Shown here: positions 41,246 through 50,691 of the stretch, piece by piece
How the letters are laid out: each line of letters opens with the position of its first letter
Position numbering within the stretch: the stretch's first letter is position 1
Origin: Rhodobium gokarnense
GTDB taxonomy: Bacteria; Pseudomonadota; Alphaproteobacteria; Rhizobiales; Rhodobiaceae
Direction of reading: 5' to 3'
Length of the DNA: 63,233 nucleotides
Assembly: GCF_025961475.1 (NCBI RefSeq)
Contig: NZ_JAOQNS010000018.1
Location: 1 to 63,233, forward strand
Notes under the pieces: model-generated
What the model saw: the letters and a program-made list of their open reading frames with translations, nothing else
Database searches by the model: none
What the model was told of the DNA's origin: nothing
Made by a program: the position numbers and the translations under genes

Positions 41246-41439
41246 GCCGCCGTTCGGCTTGTGTCCGCACCGGGCGGTGTCCGATCCGCCGTCCGGTCGG
41301 CCTCCTTTTTCTTCCCGAAAACACCCGCGACAGCGCCGTTTCCGGCCGGCTATCGACGCAACACCGTCGGCGTTGGCCCCGGCGTCTTGGTCGAAAGCCC
41401 GACTCGACTTCGATCTGCCGTGCGGGTAAGGCGGTTATC

Positions 41440-42111
41440 ATGCGTTTGTTGGCGATCGATACCGCGCTCACTGCCTGTTCCGTCGCCGTCCTCGACGACG
41501 GCGACGCCGATCGCCTGGAAACGGCGTCGGAAGCAATGGAGCGCGGCCACGCCGAACGTCTCATCGGCATGATCGGCGAGGTGCTTGCCGATGCCGGCCT
41601 TTCCTTCAACGATCTCGACCGCATCGTCGCCACGGTCGGGCCCGGCAGCTTCACCGGGGTGCGCGTCGGCCTGTCGGCGGCCCGCGGCCTGGGTCTTGTC
41701 CTGAAAAAGCCCGTCGTCGGCGTCACCACCCTTGCCGCCCTTGCCGAAAGCGTGCGCGGGGAAGACGTTGGCCCGGTCGCCGCCGTCATCGACGCCAGAC
41801 GCGGCGAGATCTATGCCGAACTCACCGGCAATGGCGCGCCGGGCGGCCCGCGGGTCTGCTCCGCCGCCGACTTCGCAAGAGACCTTCCCGCCGGCACCCG
41901 CCTCGTCGGTTCGGCGGCCGAGGAGGTGGCGCGCGCGGCCGATGCCTGCGGTACGGCGGTCACGATCGTCTCGCCCGCCGGCGCGCCGCCGATCGCCGCC
42001 GTCGCCCGCCTCGGGGCCGCCGCGCCCCCGCCCGGCGCACCGCCGGCGCCGCTTTACCTGCGCGCCCCCGACGCCAAGCCCCAGGCGGATGCCCGCCTTG
42101 CGCGGGTCTGA
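41440..42111 (+). CDS. tsaB: tRNA threonylcarbamoyladenosine biosynthesis protein TsaB
   Basis: 223 residues from ATG 41440. TsaB partners TsaD and TsaE in making t6A at position 37 of ANN-decoding tRNAs. The N terminus (LLAIDTALTACSVAVLDDG) and TVGPGSFTGVRVGLSAARGLG near 65-85 are family hallmarks. It forms a pair with rimI, 6 bases downstream, as in many proteobacteria. The C-terminal third is Ala/Pro-rich. Confidence 0.95.
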   Translation: MRLLAIDTALTACSVAVLDDGDADRLETASEAMERGHAERLIGMIGEVLADAGLSFNDLDRIVATVGPGSFTGVRVGLSAARGLGLVLKKPVVGVTTLAALAESVRGEDVGPVAAVIDARRGEIYAELTGNGAPGGPRVCSAADFARDLPAGTRLVGSAAEEVARAADACGTAVTIVSPAGAPPIAAVARLGAAAPPPGAPPAPLYLRAPDAKPQADARLARV

Positions 42112-42117
42112 GCCCCC

Positions 42118-42603
42118 ATGTGGTGGCTGCTGCAGATACCGACCCTGGTCGACGCGGCGACCGAGGACGACGTCGCGGCGCTCAGCGAGATCCATTCCGA
42201 GGCCTTCGAGCACACCTGGAGCGAAGAGGAAATTGCCGCACTCCTTAGGCAGGAAAACGTGATAGGGCTTGCCGCGCGGCGGTCCAGCCTGTTTGCGGCC
42301 GTCCGTCCGGTCGGCTTCGTCATGGTGCGCACCGCCGCCGACGAGGCGGAGATCCTCACCATCGCCGTCTCGCCGTCGTGCCGCCGACGTGGCATCGGCC
42401 GGCAGCTCGTCGAGGCGGTATTGCGCAAGCTCTATGCCGACCGGATCGCCGAGTTGTATCTTGAGGTGGATGTCGGCAATATCGCCGCAGTCGGTCTATA
42501 CCGGAGTCTGGGATTCCGGGAAGTCGGGGAGCGGGTCGGCTATTATGGAAACGCAGCTGGCGAACGGAGTACCGCACTCGTCATGAAACGGGAACTGCGT
42601 TAG
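42118..42603 (+). CDS. rimI: Ribosomal protein S18 alanine N-acetyltransferase RimI
   Basis: 161 residues of the GNAT fold. The acetyl-CoA loop is VSPSCRRRGIGRQLVEAVL near 84-102, and LEVDVGNIAAVGLYRSLGF follows near 120. RimI acetylates the N-terminal alanine of S18. Base composition becomes markedly more AT-rich in the last third (from about 42420), which may accommodate a promoter for the next gene. Confidence 0.92.
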   Translation: MWWLLQIPTLVDAATEDDVAALSEIHSEAFEHTWSEEEIAALLRQENVIGLAARRSSLFAAVRPVGFVMVRTAADEAEILTIAVSPSCRRRGIGRQLVEAVLRKLYADRIAELYLEVDVGNIAAVGLYRSLGFREVGERVGYYGNAAGERSTALVMKRELR

Positions 42604-42719
42604 ATTAACAGTTTCGCCCCCTTGAATAGGAAGGCCGGGTCGGACGCGGTGCGGATAGACCGGCCGTGGGAATGCGGAACCGAGAGATGCGAGGTCGAGT
42701 CGACGTGGACGACAGCGGG

Positions 42720-43133
42720 ATGAAACAGCGGATCGAGGAACAGTGCGTCGCCAAGGGCATGCGGATGACCGACCAGCGTCGCGTCATCGCCCGGGTGCTG
42801 GAATCCTCCGAAGACCACCCGGATGTCGAGGAACTCTACCGACGATCCGTCGCCGTCGATCCCAACATCTCCATCTCCACGGTCTACCGCACGGTCAAGC
42901 TGTTCGAGGATGCCGGCATCATCGAGCGCCATGACTTCCGCGACGGCCGCGCCCGCTACGAGACGGTCAGCGAGGATCACCACGATCACCTGATCAACCT
43001 GCGCACCGGCGAGGTGGTGGAATTCCACGACGAGGAGATCGAGCGCCTGCAGGAGCTGATCGCCAAGCGCCTCGGTTTCAAGGTCGTCGACCACCGGCTC
43101 GAACTCTACGCCCTGCCCCTCGATGAGGAATAG
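42720..43133 (+). CDS. fur: Fur family metalloregulator (Fur/Mur)
   Basis: 137 residues from ATG 42720 (a GTG at 42666 is possible). It has a winged helix with [24 protein letters not shown] and [17 protein letters not shown], then a dimerisation domain with metal ligands in [25 protein letters not shown]. In Rhizobiales the Fur orthologue often acts as Mur, repressing manganese uptake under high Mn. Irr, the other Fur-type regulator, has a different heme-binding His-rich stretch. No C-terminal CxxC zinc site is seen. Confidence 0.93.
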   Translation: MKQRIEEQCVAKGMRMTDQRRVIARVLESSEDHPDVEELYRRSVAVDPNISISTVYRTVKLFEDAGIIERHDFRDGRARYETVSEDHHDHLINLRTGEVVEFHDEEIERLQELIAKRLGFKVVDHRLELYALPLDEE

Positions 43134-43184
43134 GCGTCCGGGCCGCGCCCGCCTGGTGCGGCCGGCCACCGGCAGGGGGCGGTG

Positions 43185-44030
43185 ATGGGCACCCTTCGCG
43201 CCGTCTTCATTCTGTCCGTCCTGACCCCGGTAACGCTGCTGGCGATCCCGATGCAGTGGCTCGCCGTGCGCACCGGCTCGTTGCTGGCGCGGCGCATTCC
43301 CGTTGCCTGGCACCGCTTCGTGCGCCTGCTCCTCGGCATCAACGTGCGCATCCACGGCCGCCCGGCCGACGAGCGCCCGCTGCTGATCACCGCCAACCAC
43401 GCCTCCTGGCTCGACATCACCGTGCTCTCCGGCCTGATGCCGATCTCCTTCATCGCCAAGGCCGAGGTCGCCGGCTGGCCGGTCTTCGGCCTCTTCGCCA
43501 AGCTTCAGCGCACCGTCTTCGTCGACCGCACCCGCCGCTCCCAGACCGGCGTCGTCGCCACCGAAATCGCCGGCCGGCTGAAGGACGGCGATGCCATGGT
43601 GCTGTTTCCCGAAGGCACCTCCAACAACGGCAACGAGGTGCTGCCCTTCCGCACCGCCTTGATCGGAGCGGCCCGCCACGCCATCGACGAGGAGGGCGAT
43701 ACCAGGGTCTGGATCCAGCCCCTGTCGATCGCCTACACCCGCCTGCACGGCGTGCCGCTCGGCCGCCGCTACCGCCCGCTCGTCGCCTGGTACGGCGGCA
43801 TGGACATGGCGCCCCATTTCCTGGCGGTGTTGAAGGCCGGCCCTCTCGACGTGGAGATCACCTGGGGCGAGCCGATCGGCTACGACGTCGGCTCGGACCG
43901 CAAGGCGATCGCCCGCACCGCGGAAAAGGCCGTCCGGGAAATGACGGCCACAGCGCTCGCCGGCCGCCAGGACGACGCCCCCGTCAAGGCGCCGTCGCAG
44001 GACGCCCCGATGATGAAAGAGGCGTCCTGA
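43185..44030 (+). CDS. plsC: 1-acyl-sn-glycerol-3-phosphate acyltransferase
   Basis: 281 residues from ATG 43185 (GTG 43182 adjacent). PlsC adds the second acyl chain in phosphatidic acid synthesis at the inner membrane. The NHASWLD motif (HX4D) near 68 is the catalytic site, and [15 protein letters not shown] near 143 the phosphate-binding site. A hydrophobic N-terminal helix anchors it. A related ornithine-lipid acyltransferase (OlsA) cannot be excluded, since it shares these motifs. Confidence 0.9.
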   Translation: MGTLRAVFILSVLTPVTLLAIPMQWLAVRTGSLLARRIPVAWHRFVRLLLGINVRIHGRPADERPLLITANHASWLDITVLSGLMPISFIAKAEVAGWPVFGLFAKLQRTVFVDRTRRSQTGVVATEIAGRLKDGDAMVLFPEGTSNNGNEVLPFRTALIGAARHAIDEEGDTRVWIQPLSIAYTRLHGVPLGRRYRPLVAWYGGMDMAPHFLAVLKAGPLDVEITWGEPIGYDVGSDRKAIARTAEKAVREMTATALAGRQDDAPVKAPSQDAPMMKEAS

Positions 44031-44218
44031 GCGGGCCGTCATTAGAGGGCCAAACGCGCGCCCTATTCTCAACTGCGACAAAAAAGGGTAGAGGAGGGCT
44101 TCAGGACCCGCACATCCGCGTGCCTTTTGTGGCACCGGACACCGCCCATGGCGGCTGCGGGCCGGAACCCCCGATACCGACAAGACCGCATGCAGCGACA
44201 CGGCCGACAGCGATACGA

Positions 44219-45625
44219 ATGACAAAACCGGCGAAAGTTTTCATCAAGACCTATGGCTGCCAGATGAACGTCTACGACTCCGAGCGGATGTCGGACGCCC
44301 TGGCGCCTGCCGGCTTTGAGGAGACCGACGACATGGCAGCCGCCGACCTCGTCGTCCTCAACACCTGCCATATCCGCGAAAAGGCGGCGGAAAAGGTCTA
44401 TTCCGAACTCGGCCGCGTGCGCACCGTCAAGGAAGCCCGCGCGCGCGACGGCAAGAAGACGCTGGTCGCCGTTGCCGGCTGCGTCGCCCAGGCCGAGGGC
44501 GCGGAGATCGTCCGCCGGGCGCCCGTCGTCGACCTCGTCGTCGGCCCGCAGAGCTATCATCGGCTCGGCGATCTCCTAGAAGGCGCCCGCGCCGGCCAAA
44601 AGCCGGTGGAGACTGAGTTCTTCGCCGAAGAAAAGTTCAAGGGCCTGCCGGCCGGGCGCGAATCCCGGCTGCGCGCCCGCGGCGTCACCGCGTTTCTGAC
44701 CGTGCAGGAGGGTTGCGACAAGTTCTGCACCTTCTGCGTCGTGCCCTATACCCGCGGCGCCGAGCTGTCGCGCCCGGTCGACGAGATCGTCGCGGAAGCC
44801 GAACGGCTGGCCGATGCGGGGGTGCGCGAAGTGACGCTCCTCGGCCAGAACGTCAACGCCTTCCACGGTACCGGTCCGGACGGCACGACCTGGGGCCTCG
44901 GCCGGCTGCTCCATCGCCTTGCCGATATCCCCGGCCTCGACCGGCTGCGCTACACCACCAGCCATCCGCGCGACATGGACGACGAACTCATCGCCGCCCA
45001 CCGCGACCTGCCGGCGCTGATGCCCTATCTGCACCTGCCGGTGCAGTCCGGCTCCGACCGCATCCTCAAAGCCATGAACCGGCGCCACAAGGCGGCCGAC
45101 TATTTTGCCCTCGTGGAAAGGATCAAGACGGCGCGCCCGGACATCGCCCTTTCCGGCGACTTCATCGTCGGCTTTCCCGGCGAGACCGATGCCGATTTCG
45201 AGGACACCCTGCGGCTGATCGAAACGGTCGGCTACGCCCAGGCCTTTTCGTTCAAATACAGCCCGCGTCCGGGCACGCCCGCCGCCGATCTGGAGGCCCA
45301 GGTCGAGGAAGCGGTCAAGGCCGAGCGGCTCGCCCGCCTCCAGGCACTCCTCACCGACCAGCAGAAGGCCTTCAACGCCGCCTGCGAAGGCCGCACCATC
45401 GACGTGCTCCTGGAAAGGCCCGGCCGCAAGCCCGGCCAGCTCGCCGGCCGCTCGCCCTGGCTGCAGCCGGTGCAGATCGATGCACCCGCAGACCTCGTCG
45501 GCGAGATCGTCACGGCCCGGGTCGATGCCATCGGCTCCAACAGCCTGTTCGCCTCGCTCGTTGCGCCCGCAGCCGTAAGCGCCGGGTCCGCCCGCACCCC
45601 CCTCTCAGCGGAGAGCGTTGCTTGA
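44219..45625 (+). CDS. miaB: tRNA-2-methylthio-N6-dimethylallyladenosine synthase MiaB
   Basis: 468 residues from ATG 44219. MiaB is a radical-SAM enzyme that adds a methylthio group at A37 of tRNAs. The N-terminal cluster ligands lie in [22 protein letters not shown] and AGCVAQ. The radical-SAM triad is Cys166, Cys170 and Cys173 in [19 protein letters not shown]-terminal TRAM domain follows. Its stop overlaps the phoH TTG as TTGA. Confidence 0.97.
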   Translation: MTKPAKVFIKTYGCQMNVYDSERMSDALAPAGFEETDDMAAADLVVLNTCHIREKAAEKVYSELGRVRTVKEARARDGKKTLVAVAGCVAQAEGAEIVRRAPVVDLVVGPQSYHRLGDLLEGARAGQKPVETEFFAEEKFKGLPAGRESRLRARGVTAFLTVQEGCDKFCTFCVVPYTRGAELSRPVDEIVAEAERLADAGVREVTLLGQNVNAFHGTGPDGTTWGLGRLLHRLADIPGLDRLRYTTSHPRDMDDELIAAHRDLPALMPYLHLPVQSGSDRILKAMNRRHKAADYFALVERIKTARPDIALSGDFIVGFPGETDADFEDTLRLIETVGYAQAFSFKYSPRPGTPAADLEAQVEEAVKAERLARLQALLTDQQKAFNAACEGRTIDVLLERPGRKPGQLAGRSPWLQPVQIDAPADLVGEIVTARVDAIGSNSLFASLVAPAAVSAGSARTPLSAESVA

Positions 45626-46689
45626 CCTCCGATACCCCGACCGCGGTCCCCGGCGACGTTGCCATGGCCGCTTCCGCCTCCGACATGAGCCATGTGGTGC
45701 TCGCCTTTGAGGACAACCGGCTGGTCAGCGATCTCTTCGGCCAGTTCGACCAGAACCTTGCCCTCATCGAGCAGCATCTCGGCGTCGACATCATCGCCCG
45801 CGGCAACCAGGTGACCATCAAGGGCCACCACGAGGGCTGCGAGCAGGCACGGCATGTGCTCGTCGCGCTCTACCAGCGCCTGCAGGAAGGCCACGAGGTG
45901 CATCCGGGCGACGTCGACGGCGCCATCCGCCTCGCCGTCGCCGCCGAGCAGCAGTTGCCGCTGCCGACGCTGGAGCCGAAGGCAAGGCTCAGCTTTGCCC
46001 AGGTGGCGACGCGCCGGCGCACGGTGATCGCCCGCTCGCCGGCACAGGACGCCTACCTCCGGGCCATGGACCGCTCCGACCTCGTCTTCGGCACGGGCCC
46101 CGCCGGCACCGGCAAGACGTTCCTCGCCGTCGCCTATGCCGCCGCCCTCCTTGAGAGGGGAGATGCCAGCCGGCTGATCCTGTCGCGCCCGGCGGTGGAG
46201 GCCGGCGAACGCCTCGGCTTCCTGCCCGGCGACATGAAGGAAAAGGTCGATCCCTATCTGCGCCCGCTCTACGACGCGCTCTACGAGATGATGCCGGCCG
46301 AGCGGGTCGATCGCGGCCTGCAGACCGGCATGATCGAGGTCGCCCCGCTCGCCTTCATGCGCGGCCGCACGCTGTCAAACGCGGTCGTCATCCTCGACGA
46401 GGCCCAGAACACCTCGACCATGCAGATGAAGATGTTCCTGACCCGGCTCGGCGAGAACTCCAAGATGATCGTCACCGGCGATCCGAGCCAGGTCGACCTG
46501 CCGCCGGGCACCACCTCCGGCCTGATCGACGCGCTGAAGGTGCTGCGCGATGTGCCCGGCATCGTCGAGGTGCGGTTCACCGACGTCGACGTCGTCCGCC
46601 ACGAGCTGGTCGCCCGCATCGTGCGCGCCTATGACGGCGTGTCCCGCCGCGAGGTCGAGGCCCCGGCAACGCCGAAGGAGCCGCGGTGA
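45622..46689 (+). CDS. phoH: PhoH-like ATPase (PhoL)
   Basis: 355 residues if translation starts at the coupled TTG 45622; ATG 45664 would give 341. A KH-like N-terminal segment ([14 protein letters not shown]) precedes a P-loop ATPase with Walker [11 protein letters not shown] near 160 and Walker [12 protein letters not shown] near 257. PhoL partners YbeY in ribosome and RNA metabolism and is encoded next to it here. Its stop overlaps the ybeY GTG. Confidence 0.94.
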   Translation: MTSDTPTAVPGDVAMAASASDMSHVVLAFEDNRLVSDLFGQFDQNLALIEQHLGVDIIARGNQVTIKGHHEGCEQARHVLVALYQRLQEGHEVHPGDVDGAIRLAVAAEQQLPLPTLEPKARLSFAQVATRRRTVIARSPAQDAYLRAMDRSDLVFGTGPAGTGKTFLAVAYAAALLERGDASRLILSRPAVEAGERLGFLPGDMKEKVDPYLRPLYDALYEMMPAERVDRGLQTGMIEVAPLAFMRGRTLSNAVVILDEAQNTSTMQMKMFLTRLGENSKMIVTGDPSQVDLPPGTTSGLIDALKVLRDVPGIVEVRFTDVDVVRHELVARIVRAYDGVSRREVEAPATPKEPR

Positions 46690-47222
46690 GCGCAATGACC
46701 GCCCCGGCCGCTGAACGCACGCTCCCCTTCGAGATCGCGATCCAGGTCGAGGCCGACGACTGGACGGGCGCCGGCATGCCGGACCTTGACGCGCTCGCCG
46801 CCCGCGCCGCCTCGGCGACGACCGCCATCGTCGCCTTGGAGACGGTACCCGGCTCCGAGGTCAGCCTGCTGTTTTGCAACGATGCGACGATCCGCGACCT
46901 CAACAATCGGTTTCGCGGCAAGGATAAGGCAACCAACGTGCTGTCGTTCCCCGGCGACGAGCCGTCCGAAGGCCCCATGGGTCCGCTGATCGGCGATATT
47001 GCGCTTGCATTCGAGACGATTTGCCGGGAATCGTCGGAACTGGGTATTCCGTTTGACGACCACCTTACCCATTTGATTGTTCACGGTTTGCTGCATCTTT
47101 TCGGCTATGATCATATTTTCGACGAGGATGCGGCGGTTATGGAGCCGCTCGAAACGCGGATTCTGGCAACGCTGGGCATTGCAGACCCCTATGCGTCGGC
47201 CACTTTTGCAATGGACCAATGA
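46686..47222 (+). CDS. ybeY: Endoribonuclease YbeY
   Basis: 178 residues from GTG 46686 (ATG 46695 also possible). YbeY is a metal-dependent endoribonuclease acting in 16S rRNA maturation and ribosome quality control. The zinc motif HGLLHLFGYDH lies near 135-145, and RFRGKDKATNVLSFPG near 77 is the second signature. The 3' third is distinctly AT-rich. Start overlaps phoH and stop overlaps the corC start (ATGA). Confidence 0.95.
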   Translation: MSAMTAPAAERTLPFEIAIQVEADDWTGAGMPDLDALAARAASATTAIVALETVPGSEVSLLFCNDATIRDLNNRFRGKDKATNVLSFPGDEPSEGPMGPLIGDIALAFETICRESSELGIPFDDHLTHLIVHGLLHLFGYDHIFDEDAAVMEPLETRILATLGIADPYASATFAMDQ

Positions 47223-48295
47223 ACGACCCCGACCCGCTCCCTATGCCGTCGCGTGAGAGCGACACCGAGCCCGGCAGCCAACCCGACAGTAACGGCGACA
47301 AGGACCTCGCACCCGAGCACGGAACCCTGCTCGACGACGGTATCGTCACGCGCCTGCTCGGCATGATCGGCCTGCGCAACAACGGCACCCTGCGCGACAG
47401 CATCGAGGAGGCGCTGACCCGCGACGAGGCGGCCGAGGGCCAGTTCTCGCCGGTTGAGCGCCTGCTGCTGCGCAACATCCTCCGGCTCCGCGAGATCCGC
47501 ATCGAAGACGTCATGGTGCCGCGCGCCGACATCGACGCCGTCGACGAGCAGACGCCGCTCGGCAGCCTGTTGCGCCTGTTCCGCGAATCCGGCCATTCCC
47601 GCATGCCGGTCTACTACGAGACGCTGGACGACCCGCGCGGCATCATCCACATCAAGGATCTGATGGCCTATATCACCGAGGCGACCGACGCCGGCGATGC
47701 GGAGAACGGCGACAACCAGAAGACCGGCTTCGACCTGGCCAGCCTCGACCTTGGAACGCCGCTGTCCGGCACCGGCCTCGTCCGTTCCGTGCTGTTCGTG
47801 CCGCCCTCCATGGGGGCGCTGGAGCTGATGGCCAAGATGCAGGCGAGCCGCATGCAGATGGCCCTCGTCATCGACGAATATGGCGGCACCGACGGCCTGG
47901 TATCGCTCGAAGACCTCGTCGAGGAGGTCGTCGGCGAGATTTCCGACGAGCACGACGAGGACGACGACGCCGAGATCGAGGTCGCCGGCGACGGCATCTG
48001 GGTCGCCGATGCGCGGCTCTATCTCGACGACGCCATCGAGGCCATCGGCGCCGATTTCGCCGTGGAGGATCTGGCCGAGGACGTCGACACCCTCGGCGGC
48101 CTCGTCTTCACGCTGATCGGCCGCATCCCCGTGCGCGGTGAACTGATCGCCTCCGACGCCCTTCCGGGCTTTGAGTTCGAGGTGCTCGACGCCGACCCAC
48201 GCCGCATCAGCCGGCTGCGCATCTATCGCCGGCGCACCGGCGAGGTCCGCCGCCGCACGCGCCGCGCCGAGGCAACCGGGCAACAGGACGCTTGA
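47219..48295 (+). CDS. corC: CorC/HlyC family CBS-domain protein
   Basis: 358 residues. An acidic N-terminal leader is followed by two CBS domains (EDVMVPRADIDAVDEQTPL to about 240) and a C-terminal transporter-associated domain that is acidic (DTLGGLVFTLIGRIPVRGE). CorC (YbeX) proteins are linked to magnesium/cobalt homeostasis or ribosome maturation in the ybeZYX-lnt cluster. No membrane domain (DUF21) is present. Translationally coupled to ybeY. Confidence 0.92.
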   Translation: MNDPDPLPMPSRESDTEPGSQPDSNGDKDLAPEHGTLLDDGIVTRLLGMIGLRNNGTLRDSIEEALTRDEAAEGQFSPVERLLLRNILRLREIRIEDVMVPRADIDAVDEQTPLGSLLRLFRESGHSRMPVYYETLDDPRGIIHIKDLMAYITEATDAGDAENGDNQKTGFDLASLDLGTPLSGTGLVRSVLFVPPSMGALELMAKMQASRMQMALVIDEYGGTDGLVSLEDLVEEVVGEISDEHDEDDDAEIEVAGDGIWVADARLYLDDAIEAIGADFAVEDLAEDVDTLGGLVFTLIGRIPVRGELIASDALPGFEFEVLDADPRRISRLRIYRRRTGEVRRRTRRAEATGQQDA

Positions 48296-48352
48296 CCCGG
48301 CCCGCCTCCTCTTTGAATGCTCGGCCCTGATCGCTGATTCGGGTCCCGCGGC

Positions 48353-49960
48353 ATGTTCCAGTCCATCGCCAACCATTTCGTCCTTGCCTGGGGCTGGCGC
48401 CGCGCGCTCTACGCCTTCCTTGCCGGGGCTCTGTCGGCGCTGGCACTGGCCCCGGTCAACTTCTTCCCGGTGCTGTGGCTGACCTTCCCGGTCTTCGTCT
48501 GGCTGATGGACGGCGCCGTCGACCGCACGCGCTCCGGCCGGCTTGCCCGCCTCAGGCCCGCCGCGATTCTCGGCTGGTGCTTCGGCTTCGGCTATTTTCT
48601 CGCCGGCCTGTGGTGGATCGGTTACGCCTTCCTGGTCGAGGCGGACATCTTCGGCTGGCTGCTGCCGCTCGCCGTCATCGCGCTGCCGGCCGGCCTGGCG
48701 CTGTTCTGGGCGCTTGGCGCCGCGGCCGCACGCCTGTTCTGGTCCGAATCGCCCGGCCGCATCCTCGTCCTCGCCATCGCCTTCGGCCTTGCCGAATGGC
48801 TGCGCGGCCACCTCTTCACCGGTTTTCCCTGGAACGGCCTCGGCTATCTGCTTGCCGCCAACGGCGTGCAGATGCAGGCCGCCGCCCTTGTCGGCGTCGA
48901 GGCGATGGCCGTGCTCGCCGTCGTCATCTTTGCCGCGCCGGCGCTGCTCGCGACGCCCGACCGCGCCGGTCGCGGCCAGCGCATATTCGTCGTCGCCCTT
49001 GCTGCCGTCCTCTATGGCGGCGTTCTCGCCTATGGCGTCGTTCGCCTTCAGGGTGCGACCGATGAGCGCCGTGAGGACGTACGGTTGCGCATCGTCCAGC
49101 CGGCGATTCCCCAGGCCGACAAGTGGAAACCGGAAAATCGCAAGCGGATTTTCGAAAGCTATCTGGAGCTCAGCGCCCGCGCGACCTCGCCCGACCGGAT
49201 CGGTCTTCTGGGCGTCACGCACCTGATCTGGCCGGAATCGGCCTTTCCTTTTTTGCTGACCGAAAACCCGGACGCCCTTGCCGCGATCGCCGACCTGTTG
49301 CCGCCCGGAACGGTCCTCATCACCGGCGCGGTCCGGGCCGAGCCGGCCTCGGTCGGCCCGAACCGGCGCTACTTCAATTCCATCTACGTGATCAACCACG
49401 AGGGCACCATCGTCGACGCCTACGACAAGGTGCGCCTGGTGCCGTTCGGCGAATATCTGCCGGCTCAGGACTTCCTGGAGGCCATCGGCCTGGAGCAGTT
49501 GACCCGCCTGAAGGGCGGTTTCAGCGCCGGTGTCGCGCGCAAGGCCCTGACCATTCCCGGCGCGCCGCCCGCCGCTCCGTCGATCTGCTACGAGATCATC
49601 TTTCCGGGCGCCGAGCACACCGAAGACCGACCGGCGGCCTGGATCCTGAACGTCACCAACGACGCCTGGTTCGGTGATTCGCCCGGCCCCTACCAGCATT
49701 TGCAGCAGGCGCGCCTCAGGGCCGTGGAGGCCGGGATTCCGGTTGTGCGTGCAGCGAATACCGGCATTTCGGCGATAATCGACCCCTACGGGAGAATTAT
49801 TGCAAAACAACCTTTAAATCTTGGCGGCGTTATCGATAACACCTTACCGTCAGCCAACTTGCATACGACCTATTCGCGACTGGGGGATATCAGTATTTTC
49901 GGGTTTTGCGCGATCCTTGCAATTTTAACGATGTTTTTAAAACGCCGACGCCTCCAGTAG
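48353..49960 (+). CDS. lnt: Apolipoprotein N-acyltransferase
   Basis: 535 residues. Lnt adds the third acyl chain to lipoproteins in the inner membrane. Several hydrophobic helices fill the first 200 residues or so. A nitrilase-like periplasmic domain has the catalytic triad Glu295 (WPESAF), Lys359 (YDKVRLVPFGEYLP) and Cys412 (SICYEIIFPG). The last 60 codons use TTA and other AT-ending codons rare elsewhere in the window. The Sinorhizobium orthologue is actA (acid tolerance). Confidence 0.96.
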   Translation: MFQSIANHFVLAWGWRRALYAFLAGALSALALAPVNFFPVLWLTFPVFVWLMDGAVDRTRSGRLARLRPAAILGWCFGFGYFLAGLWWIGYAFLVEADIFGWLLPLAVIALPAGLALFWALGAAAARLFWSESPGRILVLAIAFGLAEWLRGHLFTGFPWNGLGYLLAANGVQMQAAALVGVEAMAVLAVVIFAAPALLATPDRAGRGQRIFVVALAAVLYGGVLAYGVVRLQGATDERREDVRLRIVQPAIPQADKWKPENRKRIFESYLELSARATSPDRIGLLGVTHLIWPESAFPFLLTENPDALAAIADLLPPGTVLITGAVRAEPASVGPNRRYFNSIYVINHEGTIVDAYDKVRLVPFGEYLPAQDFLEAIGLEQLTRLKGGFSAGVARKALTIPGAPPAAPSICYEIIFPGAEHTEDRPAAWILNVTNDAWFGDSPGPYQHLQQARLRAVEAGIPVVRAANTGISAIIDPYGRIIAKQPLNLGGVIDNTLPSANLHTTYSRLGDISIFGFCAILAILTMFLKRRRLQ

Positions 49961-50014
49961 TTGGATGCGTCGAATGGTTTGACTCTTTCCTAACAATGGT
50001 TTCAATATCGCGCG

Positions 50015-50038
50015 CGCCTGTTCTTACACGTGCAGGCG
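50015..50038 (+). promoter_or_regulatory. Inverted repeat upstream of the praR-like gene
   Basis: CGCCTG (50015-50020) and CAGGCG (50033-50038) flank a 12-base segment containing TACACGTG, about 120 bases upstream of the regulator's start. It may be a regulatory site or a weak hairpin after lnt. An A-rich stretch (about 50107-50145) follows. Confidence 0.35.
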
Positions 50039-50156
50039 ACGCAGCATGCAATGTCGATGCGGTTTTGGGGGTACGGTCACCGAGCCCGAATGAGAGACGT
50101 ATCGGCATAAAAAAAACTGCGATTCCGCAAAAAAGATAAACAAACACGGTGGCCAC

Positions 50157-50573
50157 ATGCCCAGTAAGAAATCTCCCAACCCGATCGATATCCACGTCGG
50201 GAGCCGGGTCCGGCTTCGGCGTATGATGCTTGGAATGAGCCAGGAAAAACTTGGCGAGCATCTGGGTATCACGTTCCAGCAGATCCAGAAATACGAGAAG
50301 GGAACCAACAGGATCGGCGCCAGCCGCCTGCAGCATATCGCCACGGTTCTCAAAGTCCCCGTCGCCTTCTTCTTCGAGGATGCTCCGGGGACGCCGGAGG
50401 AAGCAGCAAAAGGATTCGAGGAAGGAAAGCCGGCAACTTATGTCGTCGACTTCCTGTCTTCGTCCGAGGGCCTCGCCCTCAACAAGGCCTTCGTCCAGAT
50501 CAAGGATGCGAAGGTCCGCAAGCGAATCGTCGATCTCGTGAAATCCCTGGCGGACGACGAAGCCGAAAGCTGA
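50157..50573 (+). CDS. praR: PraR/PhrR-like XRE family regulator
   Basis: 138 residues. The Cro/CI-type helix-turn-helix lies at about 13-67 ([25 protein letters not shown] and [19 protein letters not shown]). The C-terminal half is helical. In Sinorhizobium the pH-responsive phrR lies beside actA/lnt, and the Rhizobium orthologue PraR represses quorum-sensing and biofilm genes. The lnt-phrR-metK order here supports orthology. The targets in this organism are unknown. Confidence 0.88.
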   Translation: MPSKKSPNPIDIHVGSRVRLRRMMLGMSQEKLGEHLGITFQQIQKYEKGTNRIGASRLQHIATVLKVPVAFFFEDAPGTPEEAAKGFEEGKPATYVVDFLSSSEGLALNKAFVQIKDAKVRKRIVDLVKSLADDEAES

Positions 50574-50578
50574 CGGCC

Positions 50579-50685
50579 GGCTGCTTGACCCGGCTCACAA
50601 AGGTTGTCAAAACAGCCGCGATAGTGGTGGGAGCCCCCATGTGGTCTCCCACCATAATTTTGTGACAACCAGCCAAAAAGCAGTC
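50579..50685 (+). promoter_or_regulatory. Highly structured metK leader (putative cis-regulatory RNA)
   Basis: Four nested complementary pairs are seen: GGCTGCTT/AAGCAGTC (50579-50586 with 50678-50685, one G-U), GGCT/AGCC (50592-50595 with 50671-50674), GGTTGTCA/TGACAACC (50602-50609 with 50663-50670) and TGGTGGGAG/CTCCCACCA (50625-50633 with 50646-50654). The inner hairpin is followed by TAATTTTG. It ends 6 bases before the metK ATG. It does not match SAM-II or SAM/SAH riboswitches as I remember them. Confidence 0.55.
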
Positions 50686-50691
50686 CCGCCG

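Noticed and set aside
50579-50691. Direct assignment of the metK leader as a SAM-II or SAM/SAH riboswitch
   Set aside because: The expected short pseudoknot cores could not be recognised, and the helices here are longer and nested, so only a generic leader RNA is called.
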